A stretch of DNA of 64,000 nucleotides from an uncultured Veillonellaceae bacterium (lineage in GTDB: Bacteria > Bacillota > Negativicutes > Veillonellales > Dialisteraceae). The translations under genes were made by a program, and so were the position numbers. Below the pieces are notes generated by a model. It worked only from the letters and a program-made list of their open reading frames with translations. It did no database searches and was not told the DNA's origin. How positions within the stretch are numbered: position 1 is the first letter of the stretch; every line of letters begins with the position of its first letter. The DNA is taken from positions 1 through 64,000 of the forward strand of contig CAKMIA010000004.1 of the NCBI GenBank assembly GCA_927353735.1, written 5' to 3'. Below, one piece after another: positions 16,535 through 24,306 of the stretch.

Positions 16535-17833
16535 TTATTTGAGCAGCTGATTCAGCTCATCCTGCGTTTCTTTCAGCGCAGTTGCCGGCGCTTCTCCGGA
16601 GAGGATTCTATCACGCATATCTGCGAACATCTTCTCCGCTTTTACGCCCACATCACCGGGGAAAGCCACCCACGGCGTGAGGCTCGGCAGTTCATCAAAG
16701 GCCACCTTGAGAGCCGGCGTCTTTGCAATGGCTTCCTGCACGGACGGTTCATTCACCACATCCTGACGCGGCGGCAGGTATCCCGTGTTGATCGTCCACG
16801 CAGCGAGATATTTCGGCTGCATGATGAATTTGATGAATTCCCACGCTGCCTGCTGTTCTTCTTCTGACTGTGCCGTTACTGCCAGGAAGTTGCCGCCTGC
16901 GGGAATCTCCACCTTTTTATCACCGAATGCCGGGAAAGGACATGCCATAACATTGAAGCTGGAGGACTGTGTGATGGTTCCGATCTTGGCACTCGTTCCC
17001 AGGAGCATGCCCACCTTGCCACTGTAGAAGGAAGCAATGCCTTCATCTGCGGCAATATGCAGTGCGGACTGGTCTTTCAGCACCATGTCTGCATACAGCT
17101 GATAAGCTTCCTCCGATTCCTTGGAAGCAAAGGCCGCTTTCTTGTTTTCATCCAGAATCACCGCACCGTTGGAAGTCAGGAGGCCCTGCGTTGCCCAGTT
17201 ATCCTGATATTCCTGCATATAGAAGCCGTATTCTCCGGTTGCATCGTGAATCTTTTTGGCATAATCCTGCACTTCCTGCCAGGTCTTCGGAGCCGCCTGC
17301 GGATCAAGTCCTGCTGCAGTGAAAAGATCAGGATTGTAGAAGAGCAGCGGCGCACTGATGGAGAAGGGCAGCCCTACCTGCGTATCTCCCGTTTTAGCCA
17401 GCCCCAGCACGTTCGGCAGGAACGTCTTGGACAGATAGTCCGGATCTTTCGTATCCTTTTTAGCCAGTTCTTCCGGAGATACATACTGGAAATTTTCGTT
17501 GAAATAATCCAGATAATTGTAGCCGATCATAGCGATCGACGGAGCCTTGCCGGATGCTACATCCGCCTGCAGGTTCTTCATCAGGCCCGGATACATATCC
17601 GGATTGTACACTTCCTTCACGAGGATCTTGTCCTGGGACTTGTTGAAGTCATCCACCATCTGTTTGATGACCGGTGCACCGAAATTCTTCGTGTACACAT
17701 GCCAGAAGGTAACGACAGTCTTCCCGTTTTCCTTCGTCGCTTCCTTCGGCGCACTTCCGCCGCCGCATCCGGCCAGCGCGAAGGTCATCACGGAAGCCAG
17801 GAGCAGGCAAAGCCATTTCATCAAATGTTTCAA
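16535..17833 (-). CDS. Extracellular solute-binding lipoprotein, UgpB/family 1
   Basis: 432 residues from a TTG at 17833 (MKHLMKWLCLLL). GGAAGGAG lies 8 bases before that TTG and about 20 before the next ATG, so TTG is preferred. Lipobox LAGC puts the modified cysteine near residue 23. Family 1 features: VVTFWHVYTKNFGAPV, PSIAMIGYNYLD, GLDPQAAPKTWQEVQDYAKK, FYSGKVGMLLG and INTGYLPPRQDVV, resembling E. coli UgpB in order and spacing. By family the ligand is a sugar, glycerol-3-phosphate or glycerophosphodiester; I cannot choose between these. Anchored in the envelope, delivering substrate to the permeases. Confidence 0.85.
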   Translation of the reverse strand: MKHLMKWLCLLLASVMTFALAGCGGGSAPKEATKENGKTVVTFWHVYTKNFGAPVIKQMVDDFNKSQDKILVKEVYNPDMYPGLMKNLQADVASGKAPSIAMIGYNYLDYFNENFQYVSPEELAKKDTKDPDYLSKTFLPNVLGLAKTGDTQVGLPFSISAPLLFYNPDLFTAAGLDPQAAPKTWQEVQDYAKKIHDATGEYGFYMQEYQDNWATQGLLTSNGAVILDENKKAAFASKESEEAYQLYADMVLKDQSALHIAADEGIASFYSGKVGMLLGTSAKIGTITQSSSFNVMACPFPAFGDKKVEIPAGGNFLAVTAQSEEEQQAAWEFIKFIMQPKYLAAWTINTGYLPPRQDVVNEPSVQEAIAKTPALKVAFDELPSLTPWVAFPGDVGVKAEKMFADMRDRILSGEAPATALKETQDELNQLLK

Positions 17834-18128
17834 CTCATTCTCTCCTTCCATTCTTCGAAAACAAAAATATCATGTACACCCATTACTGTAAAGCATTATA
17901 TTAATCAGTGTCAGAACACATGAATGAGGTACACGATTTATTAATCACATTATATCATAGAGCCATGCGCGTTGTGTTAGAAGAACGTAAAAAAATAAGC
18001 GGTTATGTAAAATTTATTTAACACAAATAAGGTCGATTTCTGCACCAAAAGAAGCAGTAATCGCCTTCTCCGGAAATAATACACCCACAACCGGATACTG
18101 TCAGAAAAGACAGGCCCTTTTCCCCACA
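17834..18128 (-). promoter_or_regulatory. Upstream region of the ABC importer operon with palindromes
   Basis: About 300 AT-rich bases without a gene. Two minus-strand TATAAT hexamers (near 17948 and 17900) lack clear -35 partners. TTGTGTTA (17972-17979) and TAACACAA (18019-18026) form an 8-bp inverted repeat 39 bases apart. A 21-base imperfect palindrome, GTTA..TAAA.TTTA..TAAC, lies at 18002-18022. These are candidate operator sites for a regulator not encoded here. No other structure was recognised. Confidence 0.4.
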
Positions 18129-18156
18129 CAAAAAAGCCCGCAAATTTTGCGGGCTT
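18129..18156 (-). terminator. Terminator of bioB
   Basis: 9-bp stem AAGCCCGCA/TGCGGGCTT followed on the minus strand by T7, just after the bioB stop. Confidence 0.8.
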
Positions 18157-18171
18157 CTATTTATATTCCTA

Positions 18172-19170
18172 TTACAGCTGCGGCGTGGTGAAGGAGCGGC
18201 CGAGGTCTTCGGTCATGCGGATGTCCTCCTGGGGATCGCGGCCGGCGGTGGTGAGGTAGCCTCCCACCATGATGCCGTTCAGGCCGCCGGTGAGGGCGTA
18301 GGCCTGGAGGCTCCGGAGATTGACCTCCCGGCCGCCGGCGGTGCGGATGAGCGCCTTCGGCAGGACGAAGCGGAACATAGCGAAGGTACGGAGCACTTCC
18401 AGCGGCGGCAGGCGGCGGTTCGTGTAGAACGGCGTGCCTTTTACCGGATTCAGGATATTGAGCGGAATGGAGTCGATATGCATTTTCTTCAGGGTGAAGG
18501 CCATCTCCACGCGCTGGTCGAGGGATTCCCCGAGGCCGATGATGCCGCCGGAGCACACGCGGATGCCCGCCTTCTGCGCGGCGGAAATGATGACGTCCTT
18601 ATCCTCGAAGGTATGGGTGGTGCAGATCTCCGGAAAATAGGACGGCGCGGTCTCGATATTGCAGTGGATGCGGGTGACGCCCGCTTCCTTCAGCTGCCGG
18701 GCCTGCTCGTCCGTGATGAGGCCGAGGGAGCAGCACACCTCGATGCCCACTTCCTTCCGGATGCGGCGCACCAGGTCGAGGATCTCCTCAAATTCATTGG
18801 GGTTGTCCTGATTGCGTCCGCTGGTAACGAGAGAGAACCGCACCGCGCCGGCCTCTTTGGCTTTCCGCGCGGCGGCGAGCACTTCCTCCTCCGGCAGGAG
18901 ACGATAGACCTTCGCGCCCGTCTGGTACCAGCCGGACTGGGCGCAGAATTTGCAGTTTTCCTGGCAGTGGCCGCTCCGCGCATTGATGATGGCGCAGAAA
19001 TCGACCGCATTGCCGCAGAATTTCTGGCGGATCTTGTCGGCCATCGCCAGCAGCAGCATGGTGTCCTCGTCCTTCGTGCGGATGAGACGCTTTGCTTCCC
19101 CCTCCGTAATGGAGCCGCCGTCCATGACTTTTTCGGCCAGCTCGATGATTTCAGCACAGGTGCTTTCCAT
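18172..19170 (-). CDS. bioB: Biotin synthase
   Basis: 332 residues from the ATG at 19170 (GGGAGGG upstream). The radical SAM motif GHCQENCKFCAQS supplies the [4Fe-4S] ligands. The further conserved blocks LVTSGRNQDN, CCSLGLITDEQARQLKEAG, RIHCNIETAPSYFPEICTTH, CSGGIIGLGES, DSIPLNILNPVKGTP and the ending TAGRDPQEDIRMTEDLG match BioB. It inserts sulfur into dethiobiotin in the cytosol. No other biotin genes are adjacent, so this is a single-gene unit, preceded by a consensus-like promoter overlapped by a candidate BirA operator. Confidence 0.95.
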   Translation of the reverse strand: MESTCAEIIELAEKVMDGGSITEGEAKRLIRTKDEDTMLLLAMADKIRQKFCGNAVDFCAIINARSGHCQENCKFCAQSGWYQTGAKVYRLLPEEEVLAAARKAKEAGAVRFSLVTSGRNQDNPNEFEEILDLVRRIRKEVGIEVCCSLGLITDEQARQLKEAGVTRIHCNIETAPSYFPEICTTHTFEDKDVIISAAQKAGIRVCSGGIIGLGESLDQRVEMAFTLKKMHIDSIPLNILNPVKGTPFYTNRRLPPLEVLRTFAMFRFVLPKALIRTAGGREVNLRSLQAYALTGGLNGIMVGGYLTTAGRDPQEDIRMTEDLGRSFTTPQL

Positions 19171-19204
19171 ATTAGAGTCCCTCCCTGATGCCCGTTCCGG
19201 GCGC

Positions 19205-19239
19205 ATTGTTACTTTATGATGTAGTATAGGATAAACAAT
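19205..19239 (-). promoter_or_regulatory. Candidate BirA (biotin) operator
   Basis: Inverted half-sites ATTGTTTAT and ATTGTTACT (minus-strand reading of the two arms), 33 bases from TTG to CAA, which is the half-site length and spacing of Firmicute BirA operators. It covers the -10 and most of the spacer of the bioB promoter, so binding would block transcription when biotin is plentiful. Confidence 0.6.
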
Positions 19240-19251
19240 CTATTTCGTCAA
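19223..19251 (-). promoter_or_regulatory. bioB promoter
   Basis: TTGACG (19251-19246), 17-base spacer, TATACT (19228-19223) on the minus strand, about 50 bases before the bioB start. Confidence 0.75.
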
Positions 19252-19312
19252 CATTTTTTATTTATTAGTTTACTATACGTTTACAATGCATTTTCTCCGC
19301 GGCCGGTTTCTA

Positions 19313-19321
19313 TGCTACAAT
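19313..19321 (+). promoter_or_regulatory. Extended -10 of the membrane protein-msrC operon
   Basis: TG-C-TACAAT ending 25 bases before the ATG at 19347, with no clear -35. Confidence 0.45.
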
Positions 19322-19346
19322 AGGGAAGAAAAGAAAGGAGCGGACC

Positions 19347-19739
19347 ATGTTCGAAATGCATTGGCTGGAAGCGGCGGCGCTCGCCGCGGCAGCGCTGTGG
19401 TGGGGCGCGGCGTGTGTCCAGCAGTTAGACAAAAAATATGCCCGGAGCCGCCGCTATATGTGGTGCTACTATGTGGGCTACCTCGGCTGGTCGCTGTGGC
19501 TGCTGTCATGGGCGTCCAACCTGTCGGGCATCCTGAGCCTCGGCGGCAATATGTGGGGCGCCACGCTCATCATCGTGCCGCTCGTGGCCTGGCACATGGG
19601 CGAATGCTGGCGCATTGAGGGCCTGATCGACCAGAATGAGGAAGCGGCGGAAAAGATCCGCAAGGGCCAGCTCATGAAGCGGGTCAGCACGGCGCTCTTC
19701 CTGATGAATTTTGTTCTGCTCTGGCAGTACGGCATGTGA
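19347..19739 (+). CDS. Small membrane protein of unknown function
   Basis: 130 residues, ribosome site AAAGGAG. Three or four hydrophobic segments (about residues 6-24, 40-57, 68-83 and 110-126) separated by charged loops; the loop after residue 90 is rich in Glu and Lys. Trp and Tyr are abundant at the membrane borders. I recognise no family. It is seven bases before msrC and probably co-transcribed with it. Confidence 0.7.
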   Translation: MFEMHWLEAAALAAAALWWGAACVQQLDKKYARSRRYMWCYYVGYLGWSLWLLSWASNLSGILSLGGNMWGATLIIVPLVAWHMGECWRIEGLIDQNEEAAEKIRKGQLMKRVSTALFLMNFVLLWQYGM

Positions 19740-19745
19740 GGCATC

Positions 19746-20228
19746 ATGGACATCGAAAAAAGATACTTTCCCACCAAACGCGAGCTTTACGACGCGGTGT
19801 ACGACACGGCGGATGCAATGCTCCGGGAAACGGACGATGCCTGCGCGGTGCTGGCCAATGTGTCGGCGCTGCTGATGCTCTTTCTCCCTGACGTGAGCTG
19901 GACCGGCTTCTATCTGCTGAAGCGGGGCCGCCTCGTGCTGGGGCCCTTTCAGGGAAAACCCGCCGTGGCGGAGATCGAGATGGGCCGCGGCGTATGCGGC
20001 ACGGCGGCCGCCGAGCGGCGCACGCAGATCGTGGCCGATGTACACGCCTGCAAAAATCACATCGCCTGCGATGCCTCGTCCGCCTCGGAGATCGTGGTGC
20101 CGCTTCTGGACGGAGGCGCCCTCTTCGGCGTCATCGATATCGACAGCCGGAAACCGGCGCGCTTCGATGAAGAAGATGCGGCAGGCCTCGCCCGGCTGGC
20201 GGAGCTCCTCTGCCGGAAGCTCTTCTGA
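19746..20228 (+). CDS. msrC: Free methionine-(R)-sulfoxide reductase, GAF domain
   Basis: 160 residues, essentially one GAF domain. The fRMsr signature is intact: VSWTGFYLLKRGRLVLGPFQG, IEMGRGVCGTAAAERRTQ and HIACDASSASEIVVPLLDGG, with Cys84, Cys102 and Cys108 as the redox cysteines and GALFGVIDIDSRKPARFDEED closing the fold. It reduces free methionine-R-sulfoxide with thioredoxin as partner, protecting the cytosol from oxidation. Second gene of a two-gene unit. Confidence 0.92.
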   Translation: MDIEKRYFPTKRELYDAVYDTADAMLRETDDACAVLANVSALLMLFLPDVSWTGFYLLKRGRLVLGPFQGKPAVAEIEMGRGVCGTAAAERRTQIVADVHACKNHIACDASSASEIVVPLLDGGALFGVIDIDSRKPARFDEEDAAGLARLAELLCRKLF

Positions 20229-20232
20229 CGCC

Positions 20233-20267
20233 AAACGGACCGTTCTGAAAGGAACGGCCCGTTTTTT
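20233..20267 (+). terminator. Terminator of msrC
   Basis: Stem AAACGG.CCGTTC / GAACGG.CCGTTT with one mismatched pair, followed by T7. Confidence 0.8.
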
Positions 20268-20282
20268 TATTTTCTGTCATTG

Positions 20283-20312
20283 AAAAAGCCGCCCTTCACG
20301 GACGGCTTTTTT
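20283..20312 (-). terminator. Terminator of gyrA
   Basis: Stem AAAAAGCCG.CC / GG.CGGCTTTTT, with T5-T6 on the minus strand, just after the gyrA stop. Confidence 0.75.
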
Positions 20313-20322
20313 GTATAGGATA

Positions 20323-22782
20323 TTACATCAGGGTGCCCTGTTCTTCTTCGTCGATGTCATCCTTCGGGGTGACGGCGATGGAGGAAACGCGGTCTCCTTC
20401 CTGGAGCTTCACGAGGCGTACGCCCTGTACGGTCTTGGATTTCTTCACGGATACCGTATTCACCGGTACGCGGATAACCTGTCCGCCTTCGGTGATGGTG
20501 ATGATCTCGTCATCGTCCTGCACGGCCAGCATGCCGACGGCTTTCTTCTGCTTGCCGAAGTTGCGGGAGCCCATGCCGCCCCGTTTCTGGAGCGTGTACG
20601 CTTCCGCGTAGTTCCGCTTGGCGAAGCCGTCCTCGGATACGGTGAGGACTTCCTGTTCGGCATTCACCACGGTGCCGCCCACCACTTCGTCGCCGTCCTG
20701 CTTCATCTTAATGCCGATGACGCCCTGTGCCTGGCGGCCCTGCGGCGTGACGTCCGCCTCGTCGAAGCGGATGGCCATGCCCAGACGGGTGGCGAGGACC
20801 ACCGTGTCGTGGTCATTGGTGCGGCGCACGGCGATGAGTTCGTCGCCCTCGCGGAGGTTGATGGCGATGATGCCGCTCTTGCGCACGTTGGTGTATTCCG
20901 AGAAGGCGGTCTTCTTCACATAGCCCTTGCGGGTGATCATGAAGAGGTACTTCGTCTCTGCGGACTTGTCGATGTCGAAGAGCTCCGTCACCTTCTCGCC
21001 GGAGGTGAGGTTCGGCAGGAAGTTGATGATCGGCGTGCCCTTGGCGGTGCGGCTCGACGACAGGATGATATCCGCCGCGGTGAGCATGAATACCCGGCCG
21101 CGGTTCGTGAAGAAGAGAAGGCGGTGATGGGTGGAGGTGGTGAGGATCTTCGCCACGTAGTCCCCTTCCTTCGTCTTCATGCCGGCCACGCCGACGCCGC
21201 CCTTGCCCTGCTTGCGGTACGTATCGGTGGACATGCGCTTCACGTAGTTTTCATTGGTAAGCGTCACCACCATCGGTTCATCGGGGATGAGGTCCGCCGC
21301 GTTGAAATCGGTGGCATCCACGGTGATCTCCGTGCGGCGCGCGTCGCCGAAGCGGGCCTTTTCATCGAGCAGCTCATCCTTCACCACGCCCATGATCTTG
21401 TCGCGGCTGGAGAGCAGGTCTTCCAGATAGGCGATCTGTTCCTTCACGTCCTTGTAGTCCGCTTCGATCTTGTCCCGTTCCAGTCCGGTCAGACGGCGCA
21501 GGCGCATATCCAGAATGGCGATGGCCTGCTTTTCCGAGAGGCCGAATTTTTCCATGAGGGCGCCCTTGGCGATGTCGTCCGTCTGGGATTCGCGGATGGT
21601 GCGGATCACCTCGTCGATGTGGTCCAGCGCGATGAGGAGGCCTTCCAGAATGTGGGCCTTGGCCTTGGCCTTTTCCAGCTCGAAGGTGCTCCGGCGGGTG
21701 ATGACCTCTTCCTGATGCTTCAGATAATAGTAGAGGATCTGCTTCAGATTCAGGATGCGCGGATGGCCGTCCACCAGCGCCAGCATGATCGCGCCGAAGG
21801 TGATCTGCATCTGGGTATGCTTAAAGAGATTGTTCAGCATGATCTGCGGATTCACGTCTGCGCGGAGCTCGATGGCGATGCGCATGCCCGAGCGGTCCGA
21901 TTCATCGCGGAGGGCGGTGATGCCGTCCACCACCTTCTGCCGCTGCAGGTCGGCGATGGTCTCGATGAGGCGCGCCTTGTTGACCTGATAAGGCAGCTCG
22001 GTGACGACGATGCGGCTCTTGCCGCGGCCCATGTCCTCGATCTCCGTACGGGCGCGGACCGTAATGCCGCCGCGGCCGGTGCGGTACATGGACTCGATGC
22101 CCTTCCGTCCCATGATGAGGCCGGCGGTCGGGAAATCCGGGCCCTTGATGTACTGCATGAGCTCATCCACGGTGATGTCCGGCTGGTCGATCATGTGGCA
22201 CAGGCCGTCCACCACTTCATTCATATTGTGCGGCGGGATGTTCGTGGCCATGCCGACGGCGATGCCGTACGACCCGTTCACCAGCAGATTCGGGATGCGC
22301 GACGGGAGCACCACCGGTTCCTGCAGGGAGCCGTCGTAGTTCGGCATGAAATCCACGGTGTTCTTGTCCAGATCGCGGAGCATTTCCGTGGTGATCTTTG
22401 CCATGCGCATTTCCGTATAACGCATAGCTGCCGGGGAGTCGCCGTCCACCGAGCCGAAGTTGCCGTGGCCGTCCACCAGCGGATATCGCGTGGAGAAATC
22501 CTGCGCCATGCGCACCGCCGATTCATACACCGCCGTGTCGCCGTGGGGATGATACTTACCCAGCACTTCGCCTACGATACGGGCGGATTTTTTATACGGC
22601 TTGCCCGGGAGCATCCCCGCTTCCTGCATTGCATACAGGATGCGCCGGTGTACCGGCTTCAGCCCGTCCCGGACGTCCGGAAGCGCACGGGAAACGATGA
22701 CCGACATCGCATAATCGATGTAGGACCGCTTCATCTGTCCTTCCAGAGCGGTGGGGACGATTTTACCTTCCTGCCACTCCAT
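20323..22782 (-). CDS. gyrA: DNA gyrase subunit A
   Basis: 819 residues from the ATG at 22782 (GGAGAGG upstream). The N-terminus [20 protein letters not shown], the winged helix with [17 protein letters not shown], the catalytic Tyr122 in [10 protein letters not shown], the [10 protein letters not shown] region and a C-terminal beta-pinwheel with a GyrA-box-like KRGGMG (Gln-Lys-Arg-Gly-Gly) identify GyrA rather than ParC. Residues 83 and 87 (E. coli numbering, identical here) are Thr and Glu. It cuts and passes DNA with GyrB to introduce negative supercoils. gyrB is not adjacent. The leader carries a terminator-like hairpin. Confidence 0.95.
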   Translation of the reverse strand: MEWQEGKIVPTALEGQMKRSYIDYAMSVIVSRALPDVRDGLKPVHRRILYAMQEAGMLPGKPYKKSARIVGEVLGKYHPHGDTAVYESAVRMAQDFSTRYPLVDGHGNFGSVDGDSPAAMRYTEMRMAKITTEMLRDLDKNTVDFMPNYDGSLQEPVVLPSRIPNLLVNGSYGIAVGMATNIPPHNMNEVVDGLCHMIDQPDITVDELMQYIKGPDFPTAGLIMGRKGIESMYRTGRGGITVRARTEIEDMGRGKSRIVVTELPYQVNKARLIETIADLQRQKVVDGITALRDESDRSGMRIAIELRADVNPQIMLNNLFKHTQMQITFGAIMLALVDGHPRILNLKQILYYYLKHQEEVITRRSTFELEKAKAKAHILEGLLIALDHIDEVIRTIRESQTDDIAKGALMEKFGLSEKQAIAILDMRLRRLTGLERDKIEADYKDVKEQIAYLEDLLSSRDKIMGVVKDELLDEKARFGDARRTEITVDATDFNAADLIPDEPMVVTLTNENYVKRMSTDTYRKQGKGGVGVAGMKTKEGDYVAKILTTSTHHRLLFFTNRGRVFMLTAADIILSSSRTAKGTPIINFLPNLTSGEKVTELFDIDKSAETKYLFMITRKGYVKKTAFSEYTNVRKSGIIAINLREGDELIAVRRTNDHDTVVLATRLGMAIRFDEADVTPQGRQAQGVIGIKMKQDGDEVVGGTVVNAEQEVLTVSEDGFAKRNYAEAYTLQKRGGMGSRNFGKQKKAVGMLAVQDDDEIITITEGGQVIRVPVNTVSVKKSKTVQGVRLVKLQEGDRVSSIAVTPKDDIDEEEQGTLM

Positions 22783-22812
22783 ACATTCCTCTCCTTTTCC
22801 TCTGCTTCGCAG

Positions 22813-22842
22813 AAAAAACCGGCGGGGATCTGCCCTGCCGGT
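22813..22842 (-). promoter_or_regulatory. Terminator-like hairpin in the gyrA leader
   Basis: On the minus strand ACCGGC-A-GGG, a 5-base loop, then CCC-C-GCCGGT, immediately followed by T6. It sits between the only visible -10 and the gyrA start, where no upstream leftward gene needs a terminator. Candidate attenuator. Confidence 0.5.
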
Positions 22843-22858
22843 CAGTTTCTTTTTATTT

Positions 22859-22867
22859 ATTATACCA
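22859..22867 (-). promoter_or_regulatory. Extended -10 of gyrA
   Basis: Minus-strand TG-G-TATAAT (22867-22859), about 80 bases before the gyrA start; no good -35. Confidence 0.5.
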
Positions 22868-23023
22868 TACATTTCCGTATAAGGCCCGATTTCTGCGGTT
22901 TTACGGGAAATTCCTCTCTTTATTCTATAAGATTCACACAAATTTCAGGAAATGTATGATAATTCAAAATGCGCCGCGAAAACCGCCCGTTTCCCCGCGC
23001 TTTTTCAAATTCCCCGAGTGTTG

Positions 23024-23029
23024 TATAAT
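23024..23029 (+). promoter_or_regulatory. -10 of the lipoprotein gene
   Basis: TATAAT 53 bases before the ATG at 23082; the hexamer 17 bases upstream (TTTTTC) is a poor -35. Confidence 0.4.
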
Positions 23030-23081
23030 AGAAAAAATATAGGCTTTTTTGTCTCCGGCAACGAAAAAAGGAGGTGCCCCT

Positions 23082-23585
23082 ATGACAAGACGACTCCGTG
23101 CCGCAGCAGCAGCGGCGCTGACGGCGGCCGGCCTTCTTCTCTCCGGCTGCGGCAGCCTTCCTTTTTTCAGCGATCCCTGGGAAGGCACATGGTGGGGCGT
23201 GCAGAACGCCGGCACGAACTGGTCCGGCGATGAGATCCGCAATCTTGAGACCTTCACCTTCACGAAAAACGGCGACTCCATCACCGTAGAGCACAAGACC
23301 CAGCGGGGCGGCAAGGAGATCGAAGGCAGCCTCTCCGGCACAGCCCGGGAGGACGGCGGCCGCCTCATCATCACCCCAAAGGACGGCGGCCGGGAAGAGA
23401 CCTTCTCCTACAGCCGCACCGGCAGCGAGATCGAAACGTCACTCACCAATGCAGACGGCTCTCCGGTCATGCTGAAGGAACTCACCCCGGACAACAATGG
23501 GGAAATGGAGCAGATCCGCAGCGAGATCGTGAAAATTTCCGCCCGTCCGGAAAACAAAGTGAATACCACGCTTTCCCGCCACTGA
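23082..23585 (+). CDS. Lipoprotein of unknown function
   Basis: 167 residues from the ATG at 23082 (AAAGGAGG). Signal peptide with lipobox LLLSGC, cysteine near residue 22. The mature part starts WEGTWWGVQNAGTNW and alternates short beta strands and turns (TFTKNGDSITVEHKTQ, GRLIITPKDGGREETFSYSR), suggesting a small lipocalin-like or beta-sandwich domain such as those of WEGTW-type lipoproteins. No specific family is claimed. Probably attached to the inner or outer membrane. Confidence 0.72.
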   Translation: MTRRLRAAAAAALTAAGLLLSGCGSLPFFSDPWEGTWWGVQNAGTNWSGDEIRNLETFTFTKNGDSITVEHKTQRGGKEIEGSLSGTAREDGGRLIITPKDGGREETFSYSRTGSEIETSLTNADGSPVMLKELTPDNNGEMEQIRSEIVKISARPENKVNTTLSRH

Positions 23586-23593
23586 GCGGAACG

Positions 23594-23625
23594 CAGCCCG
23601 GCTTCGAAGGCCGGGCTGTTTTTTT
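23594..23625 (+). terminator. Terminator of the lipoprotein gene
   Basis: 9-bp perfect stem CAGCCCGGC/GCCGGGCTG followed by T7. Confidence 0.85.
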
Positions 23626-23631
23626 GCATAC

Positions 23632-23662
23632 AAAAGAGCCCCGCCGGGGAAGCGGGACTCTT
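23632..23662 (-). terminator. Terminator of the Hsp20 gene
   Basis: Stem AAGAG..CCGC/GCGG..CTCTT with a T-run on the minus strand, located 40 bases after the hsp20 stop. Confidence 0.6.
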
Positions 23663-23700
23663 CTGCAAAGGGGATGTAGAATGATGTTGAAATTGAGGGA

Positions 23701-24126
23701 TCAGCCGATCTGGATGTGATACGGTGCCTTTTCGACTTCCTGTTCCACCTTCGGGAGGGAAATCGTGAGGATGCCGTCCTTCAGATCTGCCTTGATGTCT
23801 TCTTTCTTGATGCCTTTCACAGCGAACTGACGGCGGAATGCGGAAGCCACTCTTTCCCGTTTCAGGAAATGACGGTCCTCATCCTTCGTCTCCTTGCTTT
23901 CATCTTTCTTGGCTTCGATGGTGAGTACATCATTGACGTAGGTGATATTCACTTCATCCTTGGTGAAGCCGGGGAGATCGGCCTTGATCTCATAATGATC
24001 TTTCAGCTCTTCAATATCTACCTTCGGAATCTTCACCGCGCTTGCGGGGGCGAAGTCATCGAAGAACGAATCCAGCGCATTGCTGCCAAAAAATCCATCG
24101 TCAAACATCGGAAGTAAACTACGCAT
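23701..24126 (-). CDS. hsp20: Small heat shock protein, Hsp20 family
   Basis: 141 residues from the ATG at 24126, eight bases after GGAG; a TTG two codons earlier is too close to the ribosome site. N-terminal arm with FDDGFFGSNALDSFFDDF, then the alpha-crystallin domain KIPKVDIEELKDHYEIKADL, GFTKDEVNITYVNDVLTIEAK, FLKRERVASAFRRQFAV, DIKADLKDGILTISLPK and a short C-terminal tail with IQI as the I-x-I/V anchor. ATP-independent holdase in the cytosol. Transcription is under a perfect CIRCE element that overlaps the promoter. Confidence 0.92.
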   Translation of the reverse strand: MRSLLPMFDDGFFGSNALDSFFDDFAPASAVKIPKVDIEELKDHYEIKADLPGFTKDEVNITYVNDVLTIEAKKDESKETKDEDRHFLKRERVASAFRRQFAVKGIKKEDIKADLKDGILTISLPKVEQEVEKAPYHIQIG

Positions 24127-24207
24127 ATCCAAGACTCCTTTCCGGTCTGTTCTTTATATTTTTCTCAGGAGGCTTCCCTTTCAGGTCCTCTTCCTGATTA
24201 CGTCCCT

Positions 24208-24236
24208 ATTATATGCATTATTAGCACTCGCATCAA
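24208..24236 (-). promoter_or_regulatory. hsp20 promoter
   Basis: Minus strand TTGATG (24236-24231), 17-base spacer, TATAAT (24213-24208). The -35 lies inside the CIRCE spacer. Confidence 0.75.
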
Positions 24237-24247
24237 GAGAGTGCTAA
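24221..24247 (-). promoter_or_regulatory. CIRCE element (HrcA operator)
   Basis: Perfect match to TTAGCACTC-N9-GAGTGCTAA at the consensus spacing. It overlaps the -35 of the hsp20 promoter, so HrcA would repress hsp20 in the absence of heat stress. HrcA itself is not encoded in this window. Confidence 0.95.
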
Positions 24248-24272
24248 TAATTTTTTGAAAAATTTTTTCATT

Positions 24273-24302
24273 AAAAAAGGCCGCCCGTAAGGACGGCTTT
24301 TC
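24273..24302 (-). terminator. Terminator of the MFS gene
   Basis: Hairpin with arms GCCG.CC and GG.CGGC plus flanking A/T pairs and a 6-base T-run on the minus strand, directly after the stop at 24307. Confidence 0.7.
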
Positions 24303-24306
24303 TGTT

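Noticed and set aside
20311-22959. 882-codon open frame opposite gyrA
   Set aside because: Antisense shadow; His-, Asp- and Arg-rich composition and no recognisable motif, while gyrA on the other strand is unambiguous.
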